A stretch of 64,000 bases of DNA from Tenacibaculum tangerinum (GCF_029853675.1 NZ_CP122539.1:2313001-2377000), one strand, 5' to 3'; positions 44,817 to 55,213 are shown, counted from the first letter of the stretch. Program-made: numbers and translations. Notes: generated by a model not told the origin, from the sequence alone.

Positions 44817-44878
44817 GAAGAAGCACTCTTTTAAATAATGTGTTAGTGGTTTAACATTCGAGTGCTTCTTCTTCTTTT
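44817..44878. terminator. Bidirectional terminator (peptide gene / acyl-CoA dehydrogenase)
   Basis: A 12-bp perfect stem GAAGAAGCACTC (44817-44828) / GAGTGCTTCTTC (44860-44871) with a 31-base loop, then TTCTTTTATTT on the plus strand. The flanking genes are convergent. Confidence 0.7.
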
Positions 44879-46055
44879 ATTTGAATGCGTTTAAACCTGT
44901 AATATCTAATCCTGTAATTAACAAATGAACGTCGTGTGTGCCTTCGTAAGTAATTACGCTTTCTAAATTCATGGCATGTCTCATAATTGAATACTCTCCA
45001 GAAATCCCCATCGCTCCTAATACCTGTCTAGCTTCACGTGCTATTTTCAATGCCATATCTACATTGTTTCGCTTTGCCATAGATATTTGAGCAGAGGTTG
45101 CTCTACCTTCATTTTTTAAGACTCCTAATCGCCACGTTAACAACTGTGCTTTTGTAATTTCGGTAATCATTTCAGCCAACTTTTTTTGTTGCAACTGAAA
45201 TTGCCCTATTGGTTTTCCAAATTGGGTACGTTCTTTCGCATAACGTAATGCTGTATCGTAACAATCCATGGCAGCACCTATGGCTCCCCAAGCAATACCA
45301 TATCGAGCAGAGTCAAGGCATAACAAAGGTGCTCCTAACCCTGATTTATTGGGTAATAAATTTTCTTTTGGAACTTTTACATCATCAAAAATTAACTCAC
45401 CCGTTATCGATGCCCTTAACGACCATTTATTATGCGTTTCTGGTGTAGAAAAACCTTGCATACCACGTTCTACTATCAAACCGTGAATGCGTCCTTCTTC
45501 ATTTTTTGCCCATACTACTGCCACGTCGCAAATGGGTGCGTTCGAAATCCACATCTTTGCCCCATTCAACAAATAATGGTCTCCCATGTCTTTAAACTTG
45601 GTTTCCATTCCTCCGGGGTTGCTACCGTGATTGGGTTCTGTGAGTCCAAAACTTCCCATCCATTCTCCTGAAGCCAATTTTGGTAAGTATTTTTGTCTTT
45701 GCTCCTCAGTTCCGTAATGATAAATAGGCCCCATAACCAATGAAGATTGTACCGAAGCAGTCGACCGAATACCACTATCACCACGTTCTAACTCTTGCAT
45801 AATTAGCCCGTAAGAAATTTGGTCTAACCCTGCTCCGCCATACGCTTCAGGAATATACGATCCAAAAGCTCCTACCTCTGCCAATCCGCTAATCAATACC
45901 TTCGGAAATTCTGCGCGTTGTGCATATTCTTCAATTATTGGAGATATATTTTTCTTAACCCATTCACGAGCAGTATCGCGAACAAGTTTGTGCTCTTCGG
46001 TTAATAAATCATCTACTTGGTAATAATCTGGTGCTTGAAATAAATCAGACTTCAT
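44877..46055 (-). CDS. Acyl-CoA dehydrogenase, glutaryl-CoA dehydrogenase-like
   Basis: 392 aa from ATG 46055 (MKSDLFQAPDYYQVDDLLTE). The open frame extends 91 codons upstream with no homology. FAD contacts and substrate loops are present: GSFGLTEPNHGSNPGGMETK, MWISNAPICDVAVVW, and YAKERTQFGKPIGQFQLQQK. The C-terminal base is in TYEGTHDVHLLITGLDITG, the catalytic Glu motif of glutaryl-CoA dehydrogenases, which oxidise glutaryl-CoA to crotonyl-CoA in lysine breakdown. The exact acyl substrate is inferred. It is divergent from rnpA. Confidence 0.88.
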   Translation of the reverse strand: MKSDLFQAPDYYQVDDLLTEEHKLVRDTAREWVKKNISPIIEEYAQRAEFPKVLISGLAEVGAFGSYIPEAYGGAGLDQISYGLIMQELERGDSGIRSTASVQSSLVMGPIYHYGTEEQRQKYLPKLASGEWMGSFGLTEPNHGSNPGGMETKFKDMGDHYLLNGAKMWISNAPICDVAVVWAKNEEGRIHGLIVERGMQGFSTPETHNKWSLRASITGELIFDDVKVPKENLLPNKSGLGAPLLCLDSARYGIAWGAIGAAMDCYDTALRYAKERTQFGKPIGQFQLQQKKLAEMITEITKAQLLTWRLGVLKNEGRATSAQISMAKRNNVDMALKIAREARQVLGAMGISGEYSIMRHAMNLESVITYEGTHDVHLLITGLDITGLNAFK

Positions 46056-46203
46056 ATATATGTATTTTAAAATTAATTTTACGAAATAGTATAAGAGAAA
46101 TGTAAAATTAATTGCGATTTGTTTTATGTGGTTTCTTAAAAGAACGTATTCAAAAATACTTAAAAAAATGGTTATTCGTGTAGGTTTACGTATGTTTGTA
46201 CTG

Positions 46204-46587
46204 ATGAGATTTACTTTAGGAAAAGAAGAGCGTTTAAAGAGCAGAAAACTCATAGGAAGACTATATGAGGAAGGAAAGGTAATAAAAGTTTTTCCGCTAA
46301 GAATGGTGTATATACAAACCGAACACACCTCTAAATTTCCTGCGCAAGTAGGAGTATCTGTACCTAAACGTAATTTTAAGAAAGCGGTAGATAGAAACCG
46401 TATAAAACGATTACTTCGCGAAACCTACCGTAAAGAAAAACATACTGTTTATAAGAGTGTAGATAAACCGTATGTGTTTATGATTTCTTATCTTGCAAGA
46501 AATGAATGGAAATATGCCGATATTGAGCATAAAATGCAGCAATTATTAACACAGTTTATTACAGAAGTTACTCCAAATGAAAAATAG
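46204..46587 (+). CDS. rnpA: Ribonuclease P protein component
   Basis: 127 aa from ATG 46204 (MRFTLGKEERLKSRKLIGRL). The open frame starts 26 codons earlier, but family length and the F.L.K.ERL.S start favour this ATG. The RNR motif is VDRNRIKRLLRETYR, and VGVSVPKRNFKKAVDRNRI is intact. It binds RNase P RNA for tRNA 5' maturation. Unusually for bacteria it is not next to rpmH/dnaA, but this location beside an S41 protease is common in Flavobacteriia. Its stop overlaps the start of the S41 gene by 11 bases. Confidence 0.95.
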   Translation: MRFTLGKEERLKSRKLIGRLYEEGKVIKVFPLRMVYIQTEHTSKFPAQVGVSVPKRNFKKAVDRNRIKRLLRETYRKEKHTVYKSVDKPYVFMISYLARNEWKYADIEHKMQQLLTQFITEVTPNEK

Positions 46588-48201
46588 AAAATTCCTTTTT
46601 TTGGCTCTCTCATACTCATTTGTCTTTTCTTTTCTTTTCAGTCTCGTTTTTTTGAGATTGCAAAACAAATTGAAATTTACAACAACCTTTTTAAAGAGTT
46701 AAACATTAATTATATTGATGAAATTAACCCAGGTGATTTAACCGACAAAGCAATTAAAAATACATTAAAAAACTTAGACCCTTACACCAATTTTTTTAAC
46801 GAGCAAGATGTTGAAGATGCGCGTATTCGTCGTGAAGGTGAATACGGAGGTATTGGAATCTCTACGTTTTATGCCAAAAAAGGAATTGTAGTTACCGAAA
46901 TTTACAAAGGTTTTTCTGCTGATAAAGCAGGTTTAAAAGCAGGTGATATTATTATCGATGTAAACGGACAAAAACTGGCTGAATTAGATAAAAATCAGTT
47001 TTCGCAAATGTTAAAAGGAGTACCAGGAAAAGAGCTTTCCTTAAAGGTAGAAAGCAATGGTAAAATAAAAAACATATCTATAAAACTTGATAAAGTTATT
47101 TTAGATCCTGTTCCTTTTTACGATATGATTGATGCCGAAACAGGGTATATTGTTTTAACCCGATTTATAAGTCAAAAAGCTACCGAAGGTGTGGTTAAAG
47201 CTTTTGAAGACCTTAAAGAAAGAGGAATGAAAAAGCTAGTGTTTGACTTAAGATATAATCCTGGGGGCTCTTTATTTGATGCCATTAATATTACCAATTT
47301 ATTTATTCCTAAAGGATTAAATGTCGTAGATACCCGTGGAAAAATTCAAAAAAATAGCAGAACGTATAAAACCAATAGAGAGCCTTTAGATGCTGAAATT
47401 CCTATCGTAGTACTAATCAATGGTCGATCGGCATCTGCTTCAGAAATTGTTTCAGGAGCCTTACAAGATTACGACCGAGCAGTAATCATGGGAGAACGCT
47501 CTTTTGGAAAAGGATTGGTACAACGTTATTTCGATTTAAACTACGGAACTCAAATGAAAATAACCATTTCTAAATACTATACTCCTAGCGGACGTTGTAT
47601 TCAAGAATTAGATTATGCCAATAGAGACCCAAAAACAGGAAATGTACCTAAGTTTTCAGAGGGTACTGTAAATGAGTTCACGACGCAAAACGGAAGAAAG
47701 GTATATGACGGAGGTGGAATTACTCCTGATGTAAAAAGTAACCTTTCTGAAAAAACAGAAGTAACCGATGAGCTTCTAAAATCGAAAGCTATTTTTAATT
47801 TTGTTACCAACTTTGTGCATCAAAACCCTAATTTACCTACAGAAAATTATACTTTTACATCGAAAGATTTTCATCAATTTAAAAACTACTTGCTTCAAAA
47901 AGACACCTCCTTTGTATCTAAAGAAGAAAAACTCTTTCAAAAAGCCTACGAAGCTGTAGAAGATAATCACAAAATAACTTCTGAATACACTGCAATTATT
48001 AAACAATTAAAAGCAGCTAATGTTGCTAAAATTGCTGTGAATGAAGATGTTTTATCAAAAGAAATTGAAAATGAAATTATAGAACGTTATACCTACAAAG
48101 AAGGAATGTACAAGCATTTATTTAAAAATGATATTACCATAAAAAATGCCGTTAAACTGTTACATGACTCTGAAAAGTATAACCGTATTTTAAAAAAATA
48201 G
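46577..48201 (+). CDS. S41-family C-terminal processing peptidase (CtpA-like), frameshifted near the start
   Basis: Starts at ATG 46577 within the rnpA 3' end, then changes frame. One extra T in the T7 run at 46596-46602 turns the N-terminus into a signal sequence (MKNRKFLFFGSLILICLFF) joined to ARIRREGEYGGIGIST, for a 541-aa protein. The PDZ region (GFSADKAGLKAGDIIIDVNG) precedes the catalytic domain with the Ser in GRSASASEIVSGAL and the Lys in ERSFGKGLVQ. An ORF search alone would start it wrongly at 47008. It degrades or trims periplasmic proteins. The frameshift is probably a read error. Confidence 0.88.
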
Positions 48202-48219
48202 CTTCTTTAACAGAATTTG

Positions 48220-48227
48220 TATATTTG
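48220..48227 (+). promoter_or_regulatory. -7 promoter box (TATATTTG)
   Basis: Exact TAnnTTTG match 14 bases before the ATG at 48242. Confidence 0.5.
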
Positions 48228-48241
48228 CTCTTTAAAAACAT

Positions 48242-49920
48242 ATGTCAAAACCTATCCTAAAAGAACGCACAAGAGCCCAAGAATCTACCAACGCTATTGA
48301 ACGTTTATACATTTCAATGCGACACTTATTTAGTCGCGGTTTTTACAAACCAATGGGAGTTTCTGGCGAAACTTTACGTAAATCACTGTTGTCTTTACGC
48401 CCAGAAATTTATGGGTCTATTGCCGAAAATAAAACAGAGTTAAACGGATTGGTATACGTTATTGAACGTTTGCCTGAAGGAATTGAAGAATGTCAATTCA
48501 TTTATTTAACTGCCGACGAAGGGTATCGTAACTCAAATTTCAAAGCAATTATTCCTCCTAAAAGAAGAAGAAACTGTTATCGTATTGACAAAGACCAAAT
48601 GAATATTGAAATTACCAGAGGTCGCTCTGAAATTTACGATATTCTTACACACCTTACCTTTTTGTTTATAGAATCACACAAAATTAAAGACCGTGTGGTT
48701 GTTAATAATGAAGGAAAATTTATTCGTGAGTGGTTACAACTAGAAGATGTTGTACTGCATAATAAAACTCTTACCGATAAACAAAAAGATGTAATTGTGG
48801 TGCATCTTGGTAATATTTTAGGAAGAACGTACGACGAGGTATACGATGTTTATAACACGTTTGCAACAAAAGAAAACCCAAATCGCTTTTTTCATTTAAT
48901 TTATTGGTTAGGTAAATTGGCTATTAACGAAGCCTTATACGACCAAAAACGCTCTATTAAATTCAGTTCTGTTCTAATTGAAGAAATCGGACAACACCGT
49001 TATGGAGAAATTTGGGCTAATAACATTAAAAAAGTGTTGTTAGATAACGAATTGCTAGAGCGCCCTATTCATATTATTAGTGCAAATATGCACAGTGTAA
49101 TGAATAGTATTTATGCAAAAAATGCCTTGCCAAAAGAAGCTAAAAAGCACAAAGGCTTTCAACTCTTTGAGGTACTAAGTAATACTAATAGTGGTACTTT
49201 GCAATCTGCTGTTAAAAACTATGCTTCAGAAAACGGATTGATATATATTAAAGATACCTCTGGAACCAATATCAATGTTCAGGTAATTGATACAAAAGAA
49301 ATTGACTTTGAAACAAACTCGTTTAACAAAGTTAATTCTGTTGGAGAAGAACCTGTAATTATTGTTATGGATTATGCCTTTGGCGAACAAGCCTTTGAAA
49401 CAATGGATGAGTTATTAAAGCCTTACGAAATCAAAGGAAAAAAATTCATTTAGATGTTCAGTCGATTTCTATTATGGGAAAAGCGGGTATTTTAGAAGGA
49501 GGTAAAGGAGACGTTATGATTCCTTCTTCACACATTTTTGAAGGTACTGCTGATAATTATCCGTTTAAAAACGAACTATCAAAAGAAGATTTAGAAGGTT
49601 TTGGTGTTCAAGTTTTCGATGGTGCCATGATTACAGTGTTAGGAACTTCCTTACAAAACAAAGATTTATTAAAATTTTTCTACGATTCAACCTGGAATGT
49701 GATTGGGTTAGAAATGGAAGGCGCACACTACCAAAAAGCCATTCAATCTGCCTCAAGAATTAGAGGAAATATTTCAGAAAATGTAAAAGTACGTTATGCC
49801 TATTATGCCTCTGATAATCCGTTAGAAACAGGTGCTACTCTTGCCTCTGGCGGACTCGGAATGAGCGGAGTAACTCCTACTTATGCCATTACACAAAAAA
49901 TACTAGAGCAAATTCTCTAG
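48242..49920 (+). CDS. AMP nucleosidase-like / DUF6909-type protein, frameshifted
   Basis: Two open parts, 48242-49453 (403 aa) and 49474-49920. They fuse into about 559 aa if one A is added to the A7 run at 49438-49444 (EIKGKKIHLDVQSISIMGKA). The C-terminal part has a nucleoside-phosphorylase-like pattern: SIMGKAGILEGGKGDVMIPS, GLEMEGAHYQKAIQSAS and YYASDNPLETGATLASG, where EMEGA is the usual base-binding loop. The N-terminal part is a Bacteroidota-specific helical region. It probably acts on a purine nucleotide or nucleoside, which is inference. The break is probably a sequencing error. Confidence 0.75.
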
Positions 49921-49942
49921 AGAAACTGTATTTTATTGCAAT

Positions 49943-49967
49943 CCCGATTCCGAAGTTTCGGAACGGG
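49943..49967. repeat. Palindromic hairpin after the nucleosidase-like gene
   Basis: CCCG-a-TTCCGAA pairs with TTCGGAA-CGGG across a very small loop. No T run follows on either strand, so it looks more like a dispersed palindrome than a terminator. Confidence 0.5.
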
Positions 49968-50175
49968 AGAAGCGATTTTTATATTTTGAATTCACCACAA
50001 AGAGATTATTTTAGCTACACTTCCTTAGTAGTAATGAAAAAATCTTGCTTATTTCTCATTTTTTTACTATGTTTAAAATTTTAGAAATCTAAGAAAAAAA
50101 TACCCCCCCAAATCTTTTCTGTTTTTTATTAAAAACCACCTCTTCACAAGTTTGGTCTAAAAAACTTAAACAAAA

Positions 50176-51228
50176 ATGACAAAAAATAAAATAGTACTTC
50201 TTTTATTCTTTTCACTAATGCTTCCTTCCTATTTAATAAGTCAGAATAAGAAAGTAATTAAAGATTGGGAAGAATACACATTCAATTCTAAATACGGAAA
50301 CCCAATTACCATAATATGGTCTTTAGAACGAAGTCATAAACCTGCAAAATATATGGATAATCGATACCATTATTTTTTTAGGTTCAAATCAAAAACCAAA
50401 CTTAAAGGACAAACCAAGCCAGTTTGGGTAGGTTTCGACATCGCAGTTGATGGTTTGGAAAGAAACATTGAGTTTGGAAGCACCTTGTATTGGGAGAAAA
50501 CGAGTAGTTGGGATTTTTGGCACGAAAGTTCGAATGCCAAAATAGAAATGAAGGCTTCAAAAGGTTGGATAGGAACCTATCTTAAAGAACTAGAAAAAGT
50601 TAGTAAGAAAGACAAAAACTGTGCAGAACTACTGGATAAACTAGGAGTTTATACAGCATCTGAGATTGCCAGTGATACGTATGATACAGCCAGTTTTACC
50701 GCAGGATTTTTTGATAAAGACATCGCTAAATTTATTTCAAAGTACAGTAAATCGGCAGCAAAACTCTTTAAAATCACTTCATCTAAAGCCTTTGGTGTAA
50801 TTACCTCGCTACTAGAATCAGATGATATGGGTACTCCTATGAATGCCTATGAAAATGCCTATGAAAATGCAAGAGGTCATGTATTTGTATTAGAAAAACA
50901 CTTTACCGACCTAGGTATTATCAATTCTTCTAACACAAACGATTCAAAGAAAAATAACACCAAAGAATTAGCCAGTGAAGACTTTTGGAATACTCCAGAA
51001 AACTCAAAAAAAATGACCGTTCCGACAGAAGAACAAGAAAAAATCATAAGAAGTATCAAATACAGTCAGAAAAAATTAGGAGAAGAACTAAAAAAAATGA
51101 ATAGTGCAATGGAAGGCTTCACCATTGAATCAAGTCTTAAAAATGACGATTGTAGAAAAAAAGCAATGATTCAATTTCACGAGTCTTTTAAATACAACGC
51201 AGAAGTTTTATTATCTATCAAAGAATGA
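50176..51228 (+). CDS. Exported protein of unknown function, gene 1 of a three-gene cluster
   Basis: 350 aa. The N-terminal signal (MTKNKIVLLLFFSLMLPSYL) is followed by a beta-rich domain (about 30-130: WEEYTFNSKYGNPITIIWSL, KPVWVGFDIAVDGLERNIEF), a helical middle and a helical C-terminus (EEQEKIIRSIKYSQKKLGEE). Residues around 270 carry SEDFWNTPENSKK, a motif repeated twice in the next protein. I do not recognise a family. The stop overlaps the next start by 4 bases (ATGA), so the two are probably translated together. Confidence 0.75.
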   Translation: MTKNKIVLLLFFSLMLPSYLISQNKKVIKDWEEYTFNSKYGNPITIIWSLERSHKPAKYMDNRYHYFFRFKSKTKLKGQTKPVWVGFDIAVDGLERNIEFGSTLYWEKTSSWDFWHESSNAKIEMKASKGWIGTYLKELEKVSKKDKNCAELLDKLGVYTASEIASDTYDTASFTAGFFDKDIAKFISKYSKSAAKLFKITSSKAFGVITSLLESDDMGTPMNAYENAYENARGHVFVLEKHFTDLGIINSSNTNDSKKNNTKELASEDFWNTPENSKKMTVPTEEQEKIIRSIKYSQKKLGEELKKMNSAMEGFTIESSLKNDDCRKKAMIQFHESFKYNAEVLLSIKE

Positions 51229-53705
51229 AAAGTTACAAATTATTCCTCATCGTTACTTTTTTAATCACCAGTATATTCAATGGTTTTTCTCAAGAAGTTC
51301 AGAGTGCAACATTAAAATATACCCCAGCAGATAATGGTTTTGAATTGAACATACCTTTTAAATGGAAATTTATTAATTGTTATGGTGAGGTACACGTAAC
51401 CATCACAAAAAACAGCAAAAACATTACTTCGCAAGCCTATATTTACAAAGGCAAAAGATATACAGTATCAGAATTAGGTGCGGAAGCTTTTAATAGACCT
51501 GAATGCGGACTTACCGATTTAAAAGTCGATTTATACAACAATGCTTACAGACTAGGAGAGGCAAAATTAGCCAATGTAATAGATTGGCTTGGAGGTTGTT
51601 TTGGACAAACATATCATATTACTAAGCTTATCGGACTTAAAGACTCTGATTACAAAGAAAAACTTGCCAACTTATCATTAAAAAATATTCGCTTTTTAAC
51701 AGTATCTAGTAGAGACTATAAACTTGAAGGAAAAATCAAAGAACTAGAAAAAAGAAAATCTTTAAAAAGTAAAATTAACGAAGCAGATAAAGCCTTTAAT
51801 TCGGGCGATTACGAAAATGCAAAGAGCTTATACGAAGCAGCATTGAAGATAGATTATAGCAATGAGCACGCAAAAAACAAACTAAAAGAAATCAACCAAA
51901 AAATAAAGGCAGAAAAAGAAAAGCTCGAATTAAAAAAACAACTTAATAAAGCAAAAGAACTATACAACAATGGCGATTACGAATCAGCAAAGGCAGCATA
52001 TGAAAAAGCGCTAAAAATGAATCCTAACAGTAGTGAAGCTAAAAGTATGCTAAATACGATCAATGAAAAACTAAAAGAGGAAGCAGAGAAAAAGGAAAAA
52101 GAACGTAAAGAGAAAGAAAAAAATGCCGCAGTTGAAAATGCCAAAAGAAAAGAGAAAGAAAAGGCAGTATCCTCGGCAAATAGCCGAAAACACTCAGGAG
52201 TTATATGGGGAAAAGGAACTCTTAGTAAAATGAGTCAGTCAGGTAGCTCTTTTCAAGAAACGAACTTAATAGGATTGTTTAAAGTCGATTATGATATTTG
52301 GACACTATCTGGTCAACCAGCGCATAGATATAAATTTTATTGGGAATGGGACGATGCCTTGTACACAGGTTACCCACAATACGTTTCTGTACTTAGAGAC
52401 AAAGTTATTCATATTGCAGATTTTAAAAAATACCCAAGCCTATTAGCTCGATGGAATGCTATAAAGCCGCTTTACATAGAGCTAGAATGCGATATTTTAT
52501 ACTTTAAAAATGGTGATGAATACATCGCAGATAAAGGAACAATTAAAATTATACCAGAGGTTATTGGTAAATCTGGACAAGTTGTAGAATGGTCGTTACC
52601 CGCAAGCCCTAAATGGGACGAACTTTTTACCTATACCAACGGTATGAATTGGAGCTACTTTAGAAACCTTGGTTTGTATGAAGAAGTTAACGAGTATGCA
52701 AAACAATTCTCAACAAGTGTAGCTTGGCCAAAATACGCTTTTGAGTATAGTAACGACATTAATTTTTTTAGAAGCCACACCTATTTAACAAGTAATTGGA
52801 TTAAGATAGGTAGTGAAGAGTATAAGAATTACAGTACTTCTATTCGCATTAAAAAAACCATTTGGCCCGAAGAAAAAATGATGGCATTAATCGAAGAGTT
52901 TCAAGTGTTAGAAAAAAGGGCAAAGGAAGAAAAAATGGATGCAGAAGATTTTTGGAATACTTCAGAAAATGATGAAAAAACAGAAAGTACAGACTTTTGG
53001 GATACCCCCGATAATGCAAAGACCGTTTCAGATGTTAAGAGGGAAAAAGAAGTATTAAAAAATAGAGCTACAATAAGCAAGCGAAGCCCGGTAATAGCTG
53101 AACAACGTAAAAAATATAAAAGCCTAAAAGAACCTATAAAAATTAGCTCGAAATTATCTAGTTTAACACCAAGATATCAACTAAGAGGTAAATTACCAAG
53201 GTATTTTAAAAACTTAACCATTAAAATAATTCACGGTAAAGAAGTATTCTTTTCAAAAATAGATAACAGTGGTAAGTTTTCAAAAGAAATAAAATTACAG
53301 AAAGGCATAAACAAACTACAGTTAATGTTGGTTGCCAATAAGGCAGGTAAAACGGCTTTAAAAACCAAGGACATGAGTGTAAACTTCGTTCCAGAACTAG
53401 ACGGAGAAGGTACGGTAACATCAAAAAATGTAAAAATAACAGTTGTCGACCATAATAGCGTTCAAGACGATTACTATCAATTATATGTAAATGATAAATA
53501 CGTTGGAGATGTTTTTAACAGGCCAGGGAGAAGCACCACGATAAACACTGTTTTCGAACCAGGAGATAATTATATTGAATTGAGGCTATATCGTAAAAAA
53601 GGTAAAGGAACAGCACTTAAAATAATAATTAACGACGGAGAGTTTAGCAAACCCTTTTCAGGATCAAAAAACCATAAATACATTATATCAGCACCATTTG
53701 ACTAA
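51225..53705 (+). CDS. Exported TPR / coiled-coil protein, gene 2 of the cluster
   Basis: 826 aa. A signal peptide is followed by an N-terminal domain (about 25-170). Two TPR units come next (EADKAFNSGDYENAKSLYEA; KAKELYNNGDYESAKAAYEK), then a charged coiled coil rich in KEKE and a central domain (GVIWGKGTLSKMSQSGSSFQ onward). Two copies of the shared motif appear (AEDFWNTSEND, STDFWDTPDNAK). The C-terminal ~190 residues are beta-rich with NDKYVGDVFNRPGRS and EPGDNYIELRLYRKKGKG, like an Ig fold. The family is unknown. It ends 16 bases before gene 3. Confidence 0.72.
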   Translation: MKSYKLFLIVTFLITSIFNGFSQEVQSATLKYTPADNGFELNIPFKWKFINCYGEVHVTITKNSKNITSQAYIYKGKRYTVSELGAEAFNRPECGLTDLKVDLYNNAYRLGEAKLANVIDWLGGCFGQTYHITKLIGLKDSDYKEKLANLSLKNIRFLTVSSRDYKLEGKIKELEKRKSLKSKINEADKAFNSGDYENAKSLYEAALKIDYSNEHAKNKLKEINQKIKAEKEKLELKKQLNKAKELYNNGDYESAKAAYEKALKMNPNSSEAKSMLNTINEKLKEEAEKKEKERKEKEKNAAVENAKRKEKEKAVSSANSRKHSGVIWGKGTLSKMSQSGSSFQETNLIGLFKVDYDIWTLSGQPAHRYKFYWEWDDALYTGYPQYVSVLRDKVIHIADFKKYPSLLARWNAIKPLYIELECDILYFKNGDEYIADKGTIKIIPEVIGKSGQVVEWSLPASPKWDELFTYTNGMNWSYFRNLGLYEEVNEYAKQFSTSVAWPKYAFEYSNDINFFRSHTYLTSNWIKIGSEEYKNYSTSIRIKKTIWPEEKMMALIEEFQVLEKRAKEEKMDAEDFWNTSENDEKTESTDFWDTPDNAKTVSDVKREKEVLKNRATISKRSPVIAEQRKKYKSLKEPIKISSKLSSLTPRYQLRGKLPRYFKNLTIKIIHGKEVFFSKIDNSGKFSKEIKLQKGINKLQLMLVANKAGKTALKTKDMSVNFVPELDGEGTVTSKNVKITVVDHNSVQDDYYQLYVNDKYVGDVFNRPGRSTTINTVFEPGDNYIELRLYRKKGKGTALKIIINDGEFSKPFSGSKNHKYIISAPFD

Positions 53706-53720
53706 ATTAAAACTTAAATT

Positions 53721-55148
53721 ATGAAACACTATCTATTTACTATTCTTCTTTTAGTAACTATTTCTTTTTCATTTGCACAGCAAAACGAAAAAGAAGCTTT
53801 TCAAAAATTTAAAAAAGCTAGGCAAGCGTACCAAAGCAATAATTATGCAGACGCTGCTAATTTATTAAGTAAAACAAAAGAATTACTTGGCAGCACCAAT
53901 ATCAGAATACAACCGATGCTTATCAAATCACTAGCTAAAATTCAGGATTGGCATAGAGCAAATACTGAAATTGACACCTATTACGGTTTAAATCCTGACC
54001 AAAAACTTGTAGAATATCAAGAAATTGTAACGATAGACAGACAGGTAGATGTAAAGGTAAAAGAAGACCAAGATTTGTACAATACTGCAAAAAGAAACAA
54101 ATCGGTTACGACCATGCAATCGTATTTAGATAGCTTTCCTTATGGAAAATATAGAGAAGAAGTTCGCTTGTTATTATCAAATCAAAAAGACGAAAATGCG
54201 TGGGATATGGCTAAAAATGGCTTCAATACAAGAGCTTATGAAGCCTATCTTGCAAAATATCCTAATGGAATACACGCCAATGAGGCGAAGCAACAAATAA
54301 TTAGATGGGACAATGTAGCCTATGATAAGGCTTCTTCTGAAGGTACTCAAAGTGCCTTAAATTACTATTTGTCAAATTACCCGAACGGACAATATAGAAG
54401 ACAAATAAAAAATCAATTAACTATAAGAAAAGAAGAAGATGCATATGCTGCTACTAAAAGCGGGAAGTTAACAGATTTTGAAAACTATATCAGAAATTAT
54501 CCCAACGGTAAATACGCTACACAAATTAATAAAGCGATTGAAAATTATATGTTTGATAAAGCAGAATCATCATTTAATAACAAGTACTACAGTCAGGCAG
54601 CCAGTAATTATCAAAACTATATTAACCGATTCCCTAACGGAGAAAACATCGATAAGGCGAAGTCTAGGTTTAAAAGGGCAACCAATAAATCTAAACAACG
54701 TTCTTCGAGTTATTTTGGTTTTACCTATGAATCACAAGGAGCTTTCGGAATTACCTCTGGTAAGCTTAATAAAGATAAGCTAGGCTTTTACTTTAATTTA
54801 AGAGTAACCCCACAAGTATTTGATATTGAGTTTACAGAACCTGAAAATGAAATACCAGAAGAATTAGTTCCAGAAAATGAAAAAATTGGGGTGGCAAGTT
54901 TAAGTTTAGGGTTTTCCTACCCTATTTCCTATCCCGTTTGGATTTATGCAGGAGGAGGTGTAAACTATCAAGAACGATTTGTAGAAGAAAATAATGAAAC
55001 CTTATTTTATAAAGTTACAGGAGAAGAGCAAATGGCTTTTTACCCTGAGGCAGGTCTTAAAATTCGACTAGGAAGAAGCACTACCCTCATTGGAGGAGTT
55101 GTGTATGTTCGTGATGAATTATTATATAAAATAGGAATCGGTTTTTAA
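53721..55148 (+). CDS. Outer-envelope repeat protein with beta-barrel-like C-terminus, gene 3 of the cluster
   Basis: 475 aa. A signal peptide (LFTILLLVTISFSFAQ) and a TPR-like N-terminus (YQSNNYADAANLLSKTKELL) precede five spaced repeats of YL..YPNGxY type (SYLDSFPYGKY, AYLAKYPNGIH, YYLSNYPNGQY, NYIRNYPNGKY, NYINRFPNGEN). The last ~150 residues alternate polar and aromatic residues in short beta strands (YFGFTYESQGAFGI, LGFYFNLRVTPQVF, YPVWIYAGGGVNYQ) and end in Phe (KIGIGF), as outer-membrane barrels often do. It is probably an outer-membrane anchored subunit. A terminator follows. Confidence 0.72.
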   Translation: MKHYLFTILLLVTISFSFAQQNEKEAFQKFKKARQAYQSNNYADAANLLSKTKELLGSTNIRIQPMLIKSLAKIQDWHRANTEIDTYYGLNPDQKLVEYQEIVTIDRQVDVKVKEDQDLYNTAKRNKSVTTMQSYLDSFPYGKYREEVRLLLSNQKDENAWDMAKNGFNTRAYEAYLAKYPNGIHANEAKQQIIRWDNVAYDKASSEGTQSALNYYLSNYPNGQYRRQIKNQLTIRKEEDAYAATKSGKLTDFENYIRNYPNGKYATQINKAIENYMFDKAESSFNNKYYSQAASNYQNYINRFPNGENIDKAKSRFKRATNKSKQRSSSYFGFTYESQGAFGITSGKLNKDKLGFYFNLRVTPQVFDIEFTEPENEIPEELVPENEKIGVASLSLGFSYPISYPVWIYAGGGVNYQERFVEENNETLFYKVTGEEQMAFYPEAGLKIRLGRSTTLIGGVVYVRDELLYKIGIGF

Positions 55149-55177
55149 GTAGAATTCTAAAACAATTACCAATTAAT

Positions 55178-55213
55178 AAAGGCTTTGTAAGAATAACTTA
55201 CAAGCCTTTGTTT
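55178..55213 (+). terminator. Terminator of the three-gene cluster
   Basis: AAAGGCTTTGTAAG pairs with CTTACAAGCCTTT (one bulged base), followed by GTTTGTTGG. It marks the end of the 50.1-55.1 kb unit. Confidence 0.65.

Noticed and set aside
49943..49967. Terminator of the nucleosidase-like gene
   Set aside because: The stem is strong but no T run follows on either strand, so it is listed as a palindrome.
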